DNA from: Euryodendron excelsum
Lineage: Eukaryota > Streptophyta > Magnoliopsida > Ericales > Pentaphylacaceae
Assembly: GCA_033060915.1 (NCBI GenBank)
Contig: CM065389.1
Coordinates: forward strand, 26,668,001-26,732,000
DNA: 64,000 bases
Direction of reading: 5' to 3'
Position 1 is the first letter of the stretch; each line of letters begins with the position of its first letter. Position numbers and translations under genes: made by a program. The notes beneath the pieces are model-generated. The model did not search any database. It was given only the letters and a program-made list of their open reading frames with translations, and was not told where the DNA came from. This document shows positions 21,578-33,912 of the stretch, one piece after another.

Positions 21578-22515
21578 GATGGCAGACGCGGGTGATGTCG
21601 GTTCCGATGGGATACACTGCTTTGGGAAGGTGGACTAAGCAGATTCTGACGGCAACTCCAGTAGCTCTAGAGGTAGTTAACACTCTGCCAATCGAGCATC
21701 TTCTAGCCAGAGTGGGAGGGGGGAGTAGATCTCCCGTCGACCCCTTCCTTTTAGTCAAGCCAGCCTTTGAAGAGAAAATGAATGTTGAAGTTTCCCACCT
21801 TTTGACCTTTAGGATGGTCGATGCTGTTTTGAGTCGACTGTGGATTTGGTATGATGGATATCCTCCATATGAGCGGGGCATCTTTTGTTGGTTCTTTGAT
21901 TGTACGGCTTCTTTCCTATCGGTACAACTCATTTTTGGCAGTGGTTACCTTTTGGCTGCCATGACTTGTCTTTCTTTCTTTTTGGGGGGATGTGAGCCTG
22001 CCCCTACTCCCCATAACTATGGCTTCCTTTTGGGTCTTCGGGATGGTTCAGCTGACATTATGGGACCTACTTTTCCTAATGGCTGCATCACGATTGTCGC
22101 TTTTCAGCTTGGGCTACATTTTGCAACCTTTTTCTTCTGATCTACGGCCCCAGTTTCCTTATGTCCCAATGAAGTTCTTGTTCTCACATTCTGAGTTTGC
22201 AACGCATAGGAGAGCTCATCTAGGGGGTTGACATACTTCTTAAGATTGGTCCATTTTTCCATGATAGCCCTAGCTCTGTTTCTCTTGAACTTGTTGATGT
22301 TTCCACGAGGGGGCGACTCGGCTGGCCGTTGATTGCATGCGTTGCTCGCTAGGATTCGTGAAGGACACTCATATGCTCTTATGGTTGTGGGACAGACCTT
22401 CATGAGCCTTACTAGACTTTGGCAGGGGGTGCGATGCTCATTGTTAGGAATGTGCTTCATTATTCTAGCTTTGGGTGATTGGACACTTATTCAATACCCC
22501 TCTTTCGAAGTTGTT
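21578..22515 (+). pseudogene. Antisense ORF remnant in H
   Basis: Follows the TTTTCAG acceptor. An open frame of 182 codons (21592-22140) begins with GRWTKQIL, the block shared with E (GRWLGQIP) and A. After about 60 codons it departs from the E PMD protein and is instead similar to the A remnant, including the later peptide LLARIREGHSYALMVVGQT in another frame (22336-22392). It is broken by shifts and stops. I do not recognise the domain of the downstream part. It may be a deleted or rearranged form of the PMD gene or a different cargo with a shared start. Confidence 0.5.
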
Positions 22516-22760
22516 TGATTGGGGAGGTCGAGGGTGGGTCATTGCCCCATTCTCTGTTTCTTGTTGGTCATGAAAATCTGAGCTTTTCGAGGTGTGAGCC
22601 GGTACTGGAGATATCTGAGGGGTGGCTTTAGCTCCTTTTTATGTTTCGCCTTGTTCATTGTCTCTTATTTGGGAGAGACAAAAAGACAAAGAGTGAGTTT
22701 TTGTGCAAAAACAGTTTAAAAATGCCCCGATAAGGGGTGTCATCATTTTTTATGATGATT
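22516..22760. other. H interior, no gene
   Basis: GGTCGAGGGTGGGTCATTGC block shared with A (about 1-70, reverse) and B (about 12130). Nothing else recognised. Confidence 0.5.
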
Positions 22761-23050
22761 GCCCATGGGATTAAATGCATGATCTATTTTTTATGAGTGC
22801 ACATATTTATATAGGAATTAAATTGAATGCATATCCTACTTTTTATATATATATATATATATATATTTTATGAATGCACAGGTTTATACAGAAAATGAAA
22901 TTTAATGCATGTTATACTTTTTGGATGAATGTACATACGGGAGTGGAATGTCGTGCTTTGGATGAATGCATGAATATATACAAATTGCACAGGAATTTAA
23001 ATGGATGTACATGTCATGGATGCATTATACTACACGAATATAAACCATTT
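22760..23050. repeat. ATGAATGCACAGG repeat array (H)
   Basis: Four to five 50-65-bp units as at 12260-12650, containing a (TA)n microsatellite at 22844-22866. Confidence 0.65.
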
Positions 23051-23089
23051 ACAAAGAATGTCCCAGGATTGCCCCAGGGCCCATACTCT

Positions 23090-23900
23090 TAGGATTTTGT
23101 TTCCTTTCCAGAATTCTGTACCATTCAGTTTTGCCCCATTCTTATCAGGGTGTGATAGCATTTGCACCATTCTTTATGGATCTCAACCTTTTGATTTGCT
23201 ATCCTACCCCTACTTTTTGGGATTTTTCTGATCTCACTTGGTTTTCTCTCTCTGATTTCCAAAGTACCACCATGGCTAGAGCGACAACTCGCATGCCCTT
23301 TGTAGAGCGATAAACGGCTAAACCCTCAATCCGAGAAGACTTCCTTTAGGACCGTAATGTAGGCTGGGTTTAGGGGTTGTAAGAAACAAAGGGATATTTA
23401 GGCTCAAAGATCCTTTTTTAGTGGGTTGTTTAAACCAAAACCATCTAAGCACACCTTGGAACATGAGATTGCCCCTTGCATTCCCTTTCAATTCTCCTTT
23501 CTCATCCTAGTCGTCTTGGTATTGTTCAGGCTTATTTGGACTAAGCAATTTTCTTTGATCAGAGAGGACTTTAATTTGGACCGTAACATAGGCTAGGTTG
23601 AAGGGTTTATGAATGAACGGGATATGTAGGCTCAAATTTGACGTTGCTTCTAGTAGGGTTTAGATCCGCACCATCCTTGGTTGGTCTTCTAGTGGGGTTT
23701 CATCCCCTAATATCCTCCTATAGCTTCAGAAACATATCTGGCTCATTTAGATCAAGCAATCTTTCTCAATCAGAGTGGACTTTAGTAGGGTTGTAATGCA
23801 GGCCATGGGTTAGGGTTTAACAAGAAAGGGTAAAGGCTCAAACCTATTTCTTCTACTGGGTTTCTTTGTAACCTAGGATCACCTTTAGATTTCCTTCTTG
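23090..23900. repeat. 215-225-bp degenerate tandem repeat, 3 copies (H)
   Basis: The motif TCAGAGAGGACTTTAATTTG then GGACCGTAATGTAGGCTGGG starts near 23326, 23550 and 23766. Each is followed by AAGAAACAAAGGGATAT-like and GGCTCAAA sequence. Confidence 0.65.
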
Positions 23901-24179
23901 CTTTTGACCATATACTTCTCACAGTGAAAACGACTCTTTTCTTTCACCCTTTCCATGTGCTTTTTGAGGGAAACATGACTCCCTTCTCATTTGATCTTCT
24001 TATTATGCTTTTGAAGATGACTCAATCGTGGTTTTTTTCAGGCCTTTCTTTAGTTAGATTTTTCTCTTTTTTTTTTTTTTTGGCCTCTTGCCCCTTGGCA
24101 ACTCCCTTTCTTTACCTTATCGTTTCTTTTCTTTTATGGAACGACTAATTCTTCGATCCTTTTTCTTTAGACCTTTTCC

Positions 24180-24830
24180 TTGGCGGTTCAATCTACCCAA
24201 TGTGGGCGGTGATCCCTAGGTTGGGTTTTTTTCGGGAAAAAGATAGATGGCTCAACAGGTTTGGCAAGGGGTTTCTTTTGACTGTATGGGAAATGAAATG
24301 ATGGCCTCTCTTCATTTTGAATAAGATTGCTTGATCCATAGAGCCTTCACGTTACTTCAGCTTGATGGTCGATGACGTTCTCTGCCAGATCTTCTGCTGC
24401 CTGACTGCCCCAGTGTGGGGGGATGGTTTCGGATCAGGGTTGACAAAAAGAAAACTTCCACTTTCTGCGAGGCACTAATGGGTTAAGCAAAGGGATTATT
24501 TTTGTATATGGTAGAAGAAATGAGGGCCTTTCATCACTTCAAAATAAATTGCTTAGCCCATAAAGCCTTTATACAAAATTTAGACAATGTTTCTAAAAAT
24601 GGTGTGTTTCTGCCGAATCAACTACTCTGTGCTTACCTCAATGTCGGGGATGATTTTTGGTTTGGGAACATCTGAATAAAAATCAGTTACGGCTCTAGTG
24701 GGCTGAGCAAGGGATAGTGTTTATTTAGGATAAATAGAATAATGGCTTCTCATCATTTCAAGGACTTGGCTGCCTATCACCTAGCCAGGACATCACGCAA
24801 GAGTCGCCTTTTCAATGAACTCTATACCTT
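24180..24830. repeat. Second repeat of about 220 bp, 3 copies (H)
   Basis: AGTGTGGGGGGATGGTTTCG-like starts near 24200, 24410 and 24640, each followed by a GGGTTAAGCAAAGGGAT block and a GAAATGATGGCCTCTCTTCA block. The E counterpart lies at about 59210-59650. Confidence 0.6.
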
Positions 24831-27512
24831 TTTTATGAGACTATCTCCTTCTTATCTCTCACTCTCTCTTTGTCTCTCAAAGGTTTTGACCCCCTTTTAA
24901 ATGGGTTGCCTATGCTATCCCATCCTTTAAGTCGAGTCAGTACTGAATGGGAAAGAATCCTTAAAAGAAATATTCATCCACAAGAGTATGAGACAAATGG
25001 GATAAACTAGAAACTATCCATTTTCATTTTTTTCCTTTTTTTTTTAAAAACATGATTATATGGCATGCAATATTTATTTAAAGAAAATATATGAGAGCTA
25101 GAAAGGAAAAAGAAAATAGACGAATTTCATGAAAACCTCCCTTTTATAGTGGACCTTTTGGTAAGAACCCTTAACCCTTAATAAGGTTCTGGGACTACAT
25201 CAACCTCTTGGTGCTTCATTCATCAGGTGTATCAATGGAGGGCGAGTTCACGATATTTGTCATGCATTTGGAAGTTAGAGGATGCGTTGTTGCAATGCAC
25301 AGGTCTGACAAGACTTTGCAAATGGTGAGGTCCTCTTCTGCATGGATAATGATTGTCTTGGCATGGCGCAAGGGTAGTTGCATAGAGGTAATGTCTTGCG
25401 GATGGATGGTTAATTATTCCTTCATGTAAGTTCAGCCTCCTTCAATAGCCGGGCTTATCCTTGCATGATTTTGAATTGGGCATGATACTAGAGGGGTTTC
25501 TATGAGTTCGGTTGTACTCTTTGACCTGAAAAAGAAAAGAAAAACAAAATGTAGTTAGCATGTGGAGTTGGGGGTTCTATGCAATGCATGTCCTATGGAG
25601 GTCCCTTCTTTAAGGGAGTCCAGGAATGATGACAAGTCCATTTTGGAGGTGGGGTTTTGCCCCTATTATGTAATACAATGCCTCTTCGGCGTGGGCCGGT
25701 TGATGTTTCCTTATTTGGGCAATCTCACCTCTATGGACTGAGAGAGATTTGTGCCTCTCTTGAGATATAATTCTATGCGTACCATGAATCCATAGGGTTG
25801 AGGAACCCTTAGGAATTTTGGTAGGTTGATTAAGATGAGATTGGATTGCTCCTTTCTCTCTATAGTTGATTAGATGCGTGAGAATGAAATGACTTGAGTT
25901 TCTTAGAACTCTTGTCTTGGAATCGATGTGGATGCATGAGCAATAAAAGAAGTGAACATGTAAGCAATATGATGATAATAAGTGAATGATCGAGAAAACC
26001 CCCGTTTCTTGTCTTGCTTTTGTTTTCGGTTCTCTTAGTACTTGGAGATGAGGAGGGGGAGGGTAGAAGACGAGAAACAAAAGAAGAAAAAGGAAGTTAG
26101 TGCCTTGATTTGAAAATTCTTATGCAATGCATGTCCTAGGGGTGCCCCTACTTGAGAGGGAAATTAAACATGATGTGTTTGCTCACTTTTGGAGATAGGG
26201 GGTTTGCCCCTGTATGCAGATACCTCACCGTCGAGCGGGAACCTTCATCCATTCATACAATCATCCATTCATTCATTCATAGAAAAAAAAAATAAAGAAG
26301 TACATTGAACTTTGCATTTAAAATACAAAAGAATTGAAAAACATTTTAATAGGGGGAGGGAGAACATTTTCCTTTGGACTTCCACCTATCTACTTTTACA
26401 AAGGGAAACCCTAAACTACTCTTGAGTCTTCGGATTCGTCTTCCTTGGGTTTGATGTCGAGGAGGTCGCTGAGAGACCTTGTTGACTGATTGCCCCTTGT
26501 CTTCTTGGCAACCCTATCTCCGTGAGCATAGAGGGATTGGGGCCCCTCTTATGGAATGAATTGAGATGCATGCAATGAGTCCTTAGGGTTACGCGGGAAC
26601 CCTTAGGGTTTGGGTAGGTTTAATGCAAGGGAGAGTAACGTTGGTGTCACTCTCAATGGGTTGATCATATGCATGAGAATGTAGTGACTTGAGTTACTTG
26701 GAACTCTTGTCTTGCCATGGGATATTGAATGCATGAACATGAATATGCAAAGAGTATAAGGAGAGAAGGTACAATTGAAGTAAACAAACATGCATGAACA
26801 GTTAGACAGGCATTATAACAATATAAATACAAGCATTATAACAGCAGGAAAGTCAGAGCAATCGCCCTTTCCTTCGTGATTTTGAAAACGGTGCTCGTGT
26901 CCTAAATCTGGCAGAGGTTCGGCTATGCATGGTGTCTATATGAATATGAGGTTGAGGGTTGACTAATGCGTCCTAAAAAGGCTCGGTCCCCATATCTTCA
27001 AACCTAGGCCCACTCCCCGAGGTGGTGCCATGATTGGTTGGTGATCCGAGCGGGGGAACCATCAAGAGGCTGTAGGCGAAGAAACTAACACAGCATCTTG
27101 CCCACAACCAATATACCGTTCCCCCTTTCTAACAAGAAAGGACATATCAGGGTATGCAAGTATGCAGAATGCAAGTGCACATGCAGTGTGTGTGTGATTT
27201 TTAAAAGTGGAGCAAAGAGCCCAACAACTCCCGTTCATCCTGTACATCACATTCATGCAAAGCAGTTAATAAAATTTAAACATAAAGCGCAACTACAAAA
27301 CAAAGATGCAAGTGTCAGTATGTAGATGACAAATATAATACAAGATAATATGAATAAATGCATGTTTTTTGTTTTTTTTTTTTTTTTTTGAAAACAACTT
27401 TGAAAATTTAGTTTTCAAAATTTAAAGTGAATAGGATTGAACCAAGTTAATTGAAGACTCTACATGGGTAAAGGGTAAAGAGACATGACTAATGGCCTAA
27501 CCCTCTAAGTAG
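24831..27512. other. H 5' untranslated region, no gag
   Basis: Position equivalent to the gag of E, but only short open frames. TATGCAATGCATGTCCTA blocks at about 25575 and 26111 and GCCTCTCTTGAGATATAATT-like blocks at about 25750 and 26540 mark a 0.55-0.8-kb duplication. ATTCATTC microsatellite at 26260-26280; T-run at 27366-27390. Confidence 0.55.
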
Positions 27513-27530
27513 TCCCTAGTGGAGTCGCCA
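27513..27530 (-). promoter_or_regulatory. Primer-binding site of H
   Basis: TGGCGACTCCACTAGGGA on minus, 2 nt from the 5' LTR end. It starts with TGG, complementary to a tRNA CCA end. I recall tRNA-Arg priming for Ogre elements but cannot assign the tRNA from the sequence. Confidence 0.75.
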
Positions 27531-30500
27531 GCTGTCGCGCCCAGATTTTTCGCACTCGAGGAATACTCACCCAAGCGGGAAAAATGTTGTACTCTCTCGT
27601 TACAACTCACCCTCCTAGAAGAATGAGTGCGACTAGGTTTGAATTGAAAATTGATTTGAATGAAGGGCTTTTGAAAAAGATTCGGAGTCGCCACCTAACT
27701 TGATTAAGGTGAGTTAGGTCACCTAAAAACTAAGAATAATCCGAAGACTACACTTAGGGTTTTTGGAAATCAATTTTGAAAATATCACCTCAAGAGAGGG
27801 TTTTTAGGAAAACAGGTTGTTTGGCAACCTTTGGAAAAACATTTAGCCCTTTTTAGAAAAATAACTCTGTTTGGTCTTTGAAATCAGTGATCTAGGTTCA
27901 GAGGTTGGTTACGTGTAGGGAAGACGCACTAAGCTATCACTCTGCCCCGCCCTTTCGATACCTACATGTCAATCTACCCTAGATTCACCTATGAAAGTCT
28001 TTAACTAACTAATGGTTCAATCCTACCCACTTTAGAAAAATAATGTTTGAATAGAAACTAACATGATGCATGGTATGCAAGTGTAAGGAAAGAGACTTGA
28101 AAAATAGATTTGAAAAGAGATTTGAAGAGATAGAATTGAAACTGAAAAGTTTGAAAATTTGGAAGTAGAAATTTGGAAATAGAAAGTTTGAAAGTAGATG
28201 GGAATTTGAGATTTGAAAAGATTTTGAAAAGCACACCCATGAGGGTGGAATTAAAAGTTTGAAAAGTATTGTGACCGCACCTATGAAGGTTGCCTACGTA
28301 TCCCTTTGAGGGAATCAAGTCAGTCGTGGTTCGGACCGGAGTCCGATTGAAAACAGAAAGTTTGATTTGAAAAGAGATTGAATTGGAAGAAAGAGATTGA
28401 ATTGAAAATTGGATTTGATTTGAGATTAGAAGAGAAGATTGGAAATTGGAATTGAGAAGATTGGACTTGCTTTGGAAAGATTGATTTTGGAAAGACTTGG
28501 TTTTGGAAAGATGGAGGTTTAGGAAACCTAGACTTAGGAAAGATAGGAGACCTAGGAAAGACTTGAGATTAAGAAATATTGGATTGAAATGTTGGATTTG
28601 GAAGATTTGGAAAGATTTGGAAACTTGGAATTTAGGAAAGATTTAGATTAGGAAAGTGTCATTTTTGTAAAGTTTTGAAATTAATAAGGTTTTGAATTAG
28701 GAAAGTTTTAGGTTTAGGAAAGTTTTCACTTTAGGAAAGTTTTGAAATAGGAAAGTATTGAATTTAGAAATGTTTTGAATTAGGAAAAGTTGAGTTTGAG
28801 AAAGGCTTAGAATTTGGAAAGTTTCAAGTTAAGAAAGTTTTGAACTTTGGAATGTTTGAAAAAGGGAAGTTTTGAATTTGGAAAGTTTTGAGTTTAGAAA
28901 AGCCTTAGATTTAGAAAGATTTTGAAGTTTTGGAAAGTTTAGAATTTAAAAAGTTTGGAAGTTTAGAAAGATTTAACTTAAGAAAGTTTCAAACTTAGAA
29001 AGTTTTGATTTTAGAAAGATTTGAAATTTAGAAAGTTTAGGATTTAGAAAGTTTTAGAGTTTGAATTTTAGAAAGTCTTGAAATTAGGAAAGGCTTGAAT
29101 TTAGGAAAGGTTTTGAAAACTTGAATTTGGAAAGTTAAGATTTAGAAAGGGGGTTAAATTAGGAAATGGTTGAATTCTAGAATTTTAGGAAAGATTTTTA
29201 TCTTCAAGTTTTGGAAACTTAAGGTTTAGGAAAGTGAAAGTTTAGGAAGGATTTGAATTAAGAAAGGTTTGGATTAGGAAGGGATTGGATTTGGTTTCTA
29301 AAAGCAAAGGTTTGATTTTGTTTCCAAAAACGGAGGATTGGATTTGGTTTCCTAAAGGGAAGATAGGATTTGGCAAGGATTTGGAAAGGGAGATTCCAGA
29401 AGCCCTAGGTTTGGAAAATTATAGTTTTGACGTAGAAAATAGGTTTTGGAAACATGTATAGTTTGGATGTGAAAACAAGAGATTTTGGAAACCTAGGTTT
29501 GAGGCAAAGTTTGAAAATCATGTTTTTGGAAAGAAAATTAGGGTTTCCTAATGGTTAGCTCTAGGGCTTGACTTGGGCTCCAAGGAAAGAGTTTTTGGAA
29601 AGTGCGTTTTTGAAAACGAAGGAGTTTTTGAAAAGTGTGTTTTTGGAAACATAGATTTTGGGAGGAAAAATCCTAGAGGGGAGTTTACTAGAAGGAAGAT
29701 TTTTGGAGAGAGTTTTTTAGAAAGGTTTTTGGAGAAAGGTTTTAGGAAGGTGAATCTAGGGAGTGTTTTTAGAAAGTGAATTTTGAGGAAAAGATTTTGG
29801 AGAGGAGTTGAAAAAGAGAGTTTTGAAAAATAGATTTTGGAAGGGAGTTTTTGAAAACAATTTTGAAGAAAGGAGTTTTAGAAAAGTATGTTGAAAAAGA
29901 GATTTTTAGGAAGAGAGTTTTGAAGAGAGAGTTTTTTGGAAAGTATGAAAACGTCTCACTTTCCTAAAGCGATTCTAGCCATAAGAGGGCTAGAACCACT
30001 TTAAGAAAGTGGTTTTGGAAAACAATAAGATTTGAAAATATAAACCAAAAAGGTCACTTTTAATGTAACACTTTTCGTAAAGCAACCCTAGCCATGGAAA
30101 TGCTAGAATCACTCTAGAATTGTGGTTTTGAAAACAAGTTTTTGAAAAAGAGATTTTGATGCAATTTTGAAAACAAGTTTGAAAACGATTCTGAAAACGA
30201 GTTTGAAAACGAATTTTGGAAGATGCAAGACTATGATATGCACAATACAATTTGGGGTCGTGAACATACAAGGCTAAGGCTTCACCACATAATCAAGGGG
30301 GCCGGACCCACGTGGTCTTTGGTTAGAGTAGAAGAAAGCCCCCGACACAGTGACTCTCCAATAGCCCAATCCTACACATGGACCGAGAATCCCCTTGTTT
30401 CAAGCATGCAAAGAAGGGGGGGGGGGGAAAGAGATGGGGGATTAAAATAAAGAAAACCCAAGTGGGTTAGGAGAGAGAAGAGAGAGGGGGGAAATGCAAA

Positions 30501-30837
30501 AATTTAAATAGAAAGCCTATCGTATGTCTTCTTTATTTTGCGCGCCTTGCTTGTCTTCAATCTTCGGGGTTCGTCTTGATCTTCTTCTTCAACCTTCAAG
30601 GATTTTCTTCAAGCTTTAGATGGCAGCTCTTCAAGTCTTCAAAGGATGGTTGAAGGCTAGTGTACGAGTGTATGGGGGAGTGTATAAGTGTATAGGAGAC
30701 TAGGGTTTGCATAGGGTGGCTAGGGTTTGGAAAGCCTAGGGAAGCTAGGGTTTTTGGAGGTGCTCGAGCTCTGTATATCGTATTATATGATTTTTAGGTT
30801 GAGTTTTCGGATCCATTCCACGTTGAATGAGATTCTG

Positions 30838-30845
30838 TATTTATA
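30838..30845 (-). promoter_or_regulatory. TATA box of the H 5' LTR (likely promoter of the genomic RNA)
   Basis: TATAAATA on minus, downstream of GGCGCC palindromes (30860-30960) and upstream of the telobox leader (30755-30700). Confidence 0.7.
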
Positions 30846-31918
30846 GAAGTTGGACAAACCTGGTGCCTGTTACAGTGGCGCCAGGGCAAAATTGCTCTTG
30901 GCGCCACTAGGAGTGGCGCTAGGCCAATTCTTGGCTTGGCGCCACTACTAGTGGCGTCAGCCACTTAGGAAACTTTATAAGTCGGCAAGCAACGTATCTT
31001 TGACTAGATTTGGGCGCCTGTACTAGTGACTACCATGCAACTTTTAGCTTGGCTTCACTAGGAATGACTCCGGAAAGTCTGAAAATGATTTGGAGGAGCC
31101 GGCAATGACCCGGAAGGCCAGAAAGGAGCAGGAACACTTAAGATAGTGCCCTGGAGGTATTTGACTTGAAAAGCGAGGACAAAATGTGTCGGAAAGGTTG
31201 ACCGGGCCCTTAGGGGCAAAACGGTCAATCGGACTGGGAAGCTGCCGGGGTGAACTCGAATTGTCCCAGAAGAAGACTTGGGATCTGGAAACATTATTCA
31301 GAATGTTCCCGGAGGTTGCCGGTTTGATTCCTAGAGCCGGCGTGGTCGAAAAGGGAGACTGGCCCACCAGGGGCAAAACGGTCATTTTGCACCGGGTTTG
31401 CCAGAACTGACTCGGAATGGTCCGAAAAGGTAAAGGAAGGTTAAGAACACTATAAAAAGTATTCTTGGGGTATTACTGGTTTGATACCCAGAGCCGGTGT
31501 GGTTGAAGAAGGAGACCGACCCTCTAGGGACAAAACGGTCATTTTGTACCGAGTTGGCCGGAACTGACTCGGAATGATCCGGAAAGGTAAAGGAAGGTTG
31601 AGAATACTATAAAAAGTATTCTCGGGACATTACCGGTTTGATACCCAAAGCCGGTGTGGTTCCTAGGGCCTTCGGATACCTAGGTGCGAAATGGTCATCT
31701 TGACCGAAAAGTCTCGGAAAAGGTCCAAAGGACAGTTTGGTCATTTTTTACCAAAGTGGGTTAACAAACACTGGTGTAGACCTGGGTTTTGAGTGTTTCC
31801 GCCACTCTAACGGTGGTCGTCGTGATACAGGGGTTTGTTGCCAATTCCCTACATCGACCAATTTGTGAGTATTTCCACTACTTTAACGATTTTGTGAGTA
31901 GTTTCGCTACTCGGACCG

Positions 31919-32400
31919 TCTCGAGGAATAAAATGTCTCGAGAGAGGGATTGGAAAGGGGACTTATCATCTCCGAAGAGACATGCCTCGATTGGAACCGT
32001 CTCGAAGATTAAATTATCTCGAGAGTGGGATTGGAAAGGGGTCTTACCGTCTCCGAGGAGACGTGCCTGGATTGGAACCGTCTCAAGGAATAAACTGTCT
32101 TGAGAGTGGGATTAGAAAGGGGACTTATCGTCTCCGAAGAGACGTGCCTAGATTGGAACCGTCTCGAAGAATAAACTGTCTCGAGAGTAGGATTGGAAAG
32201 GGGTCTTACCATCTCCGAAGAGACGTACCTGGATTGGAACCGTCTCAAGGAATAAGCTGTCTCGAGAGTGGGAATGGAAAGGGGTCTTACCGTCTCCGAA
32301 GAGATGTGCCTGGAGTGGAACCGTCTCGAGGAATAAACTGTCTCGAGAGAGGGATTGGAATCGGAAAGGAAAGGACAATGCCCCTAAGGGCATTTTGGTT
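31919..32400. repeat. 81-bp minisatellite, 6 copies (H 5' LTR)
   Basis: TCTCGA(G/A)GA starts at 31919, 32000, 32081, 32162, 32243 and 32324, period 81, same number as in the other LTR. Confidence 0.95.
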
Positions 32401-32557
32401 ATTTTGCCTCTATTTGGGCCTGGCAGGCCCGCGAAGCGATGGAAAGATGGAATTTGGACCTAAAGAATTGGTTTTGATAGGAATATGCCCACAATGACTT
32501 GAAAATAAGTCTGGACGGAGTGTAGACTGTCGAGCGGTCAAAAATGGGGTGCTTACA

Positions 32558-33912
32558 GTTGGCTCACATTTAGAGATAGGGCCTTGCCCCTGTTATGCAA
32601 TATTGTACCTATTCCTATTGTCATTCATTCATACACTCATTCATTCAACAGAAATAATAATTTTATTGAGATAAATTTCTTTTGTACATGAAATTTTCAA
32701 AAATACATTGAAATTGGGAGAGGTAACATTTTCCTTAGGAATTTACCTATTCTATCCTTACATTTGAGATCATAAACTACTCTTGAGTTTTTAGATTCGC
32801 TTTCTTTAAAAGAGGTCTATGAGAGACCTTGATTCTAGATTACCCCTTGTCTTCTTAGCAGCCCTATCTTCGTGATCGAAGAGGGATTAGGGCCCCTCTT
32901 TATGAGATGGCTTTGATGCATGCCATGAGTCCTTAGGATCATATGGTACCCTTAGGAGTTTTGGTTGGCTTGATTTGAGCGAAAAGGCCTTTGGACCATT
33001 CTTTGGAGGTTGATCATATTTATGGAGATGCAATGACTTGAGTTACTTTGGGAACTCTTGTTTTGAAATGAAAACAAATGCATGAGCAGCTATAATATGA
33101 AAGGATGTATAAATAGCATAATAACAAAAAACCAAGCAGCATACAGCATGGATTGAACAAAATGTTAGGGAAAATAAAGCGGTTGCCCTTTCCCCCTTAA
33201 ATTTAAAATTAGTGTGTGTGTCTTAAATTTGGCAGAGGTTCAGCTATACATATGGTGCTATTTGAGCATGAGATTGAAGGTTTACTAATGCTTCCTAAAA
33301 ACCTCAATTCCCAAACCTTCAAACCTCTGGCGTCCACCCTCGAAAGGGTAAACTCCATCTTTGATTTGTGGTTCGAGCAGGGGAACTATCAAGAGACTGT
33401 AGGCTGAGAAACTGACACAACATTGGCCCATGGTTAATGTATTGTTCCCCTTTCTATCTAAAAGGGTAGTAACTAAGTAATTTACGCAAAATACAAATGC
33501 AATTGAGCACACCAAGTGTGTATAAATTTTTAAAAATGCAGAAAAGGGCCCAACAATACACATCTCATCCTATTTATTCATCACATATGTGGCAGTTAAT
33601 TATGACATAAAAAAATAAAACGTAAACAAAGGTCCACCTACAAAAGAAAATGCGAGGAGTTAGTAACTTTTATAGAAATTCAATATAAGATAAAATGGAT
33701 GATCAATGCAAGAGCATGAATGTAAGCAATGAATGCAAGTGATGATACTTATTTGAAAACCGTTTTGAAAAATAATGTTTGTTTTGGAAACTTCGAAGAA
33801 TTTTCAAAAGTGGATAAAATTGGACAAAGTAACTGGAGATTCTGGGTGAGTGAAGGGTGAAGATACATGATAATGGCTTAACCCTCTAAGCAGCCCTAGT
33901 AAAGTCGCCAAC
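32558..33912 (-). other. Element B interior, 5' untranslated region (resumes after H)
   Basis: Begins with the second GTTGG copy (32558-32562) and continues the B interior. Contains an ATTCATTC repeat (32620-32650). PBS at 33893-33910. No ORF with recognisable product. Confidence 0.7.
33893..33910 (-). promoter_or_regulatory. Primer-binding site of B
   Basis: TGGCGACTTTACTAGGGC on minus, 2 nt from the LTR; two or three changes from the C version. Confidence 0.65.

Larger units (their letters stand above)
15216..32557 (-). mobile_element. Element H: complete minus-strand type 1 LTR retrotransposon, 17,342 bp
   Basis: Two LTRs of 5024 bp (15216-20239) and 5025 bp (27533-32557), a 5-bp target duplication GTTGG, PBS TGGCGACTCCACTAGGGA next to the right LTR and PPT next to the left LTR. 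The sense strand is therefore minus, and the right LTR is the 5' LTR. The 7293-bp interior shows no gag, protease, RT, RNase H or integrase and only a decayed antisense ORF, so it is non-autonomous. By eye the two LTRs differ at about 2-3% of sites in the sampled stretches (9 of about 360), which suggests a fairly recent insertion. Confidence 0.92.
27533..32557 (-). mobile_element. 5' LTR of H (type 1)
   Basis: 5025 bp, collinear with 15216-20239. TATA at 30838-30845, palindromes at about 30860-30960, CCAAA block at 28271-28335, six 81-bp units from 31919 to about 32400. Confidence 0.92.

Noticed and set aside
22844..22866. (TA)n run as a possible origin or regulatory site
   Set aside because: Ordinary microsatellite; absent from the B and E counterparts.
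15216..32557. Reading element H as + strand because its left LTR starts with TG and ends with CA
   Set aside because: TG...CA is symmetric. PBS (27513-27530) and PPT (20240-20254) positions, the TATA direction and the gag strand in E all show minus.
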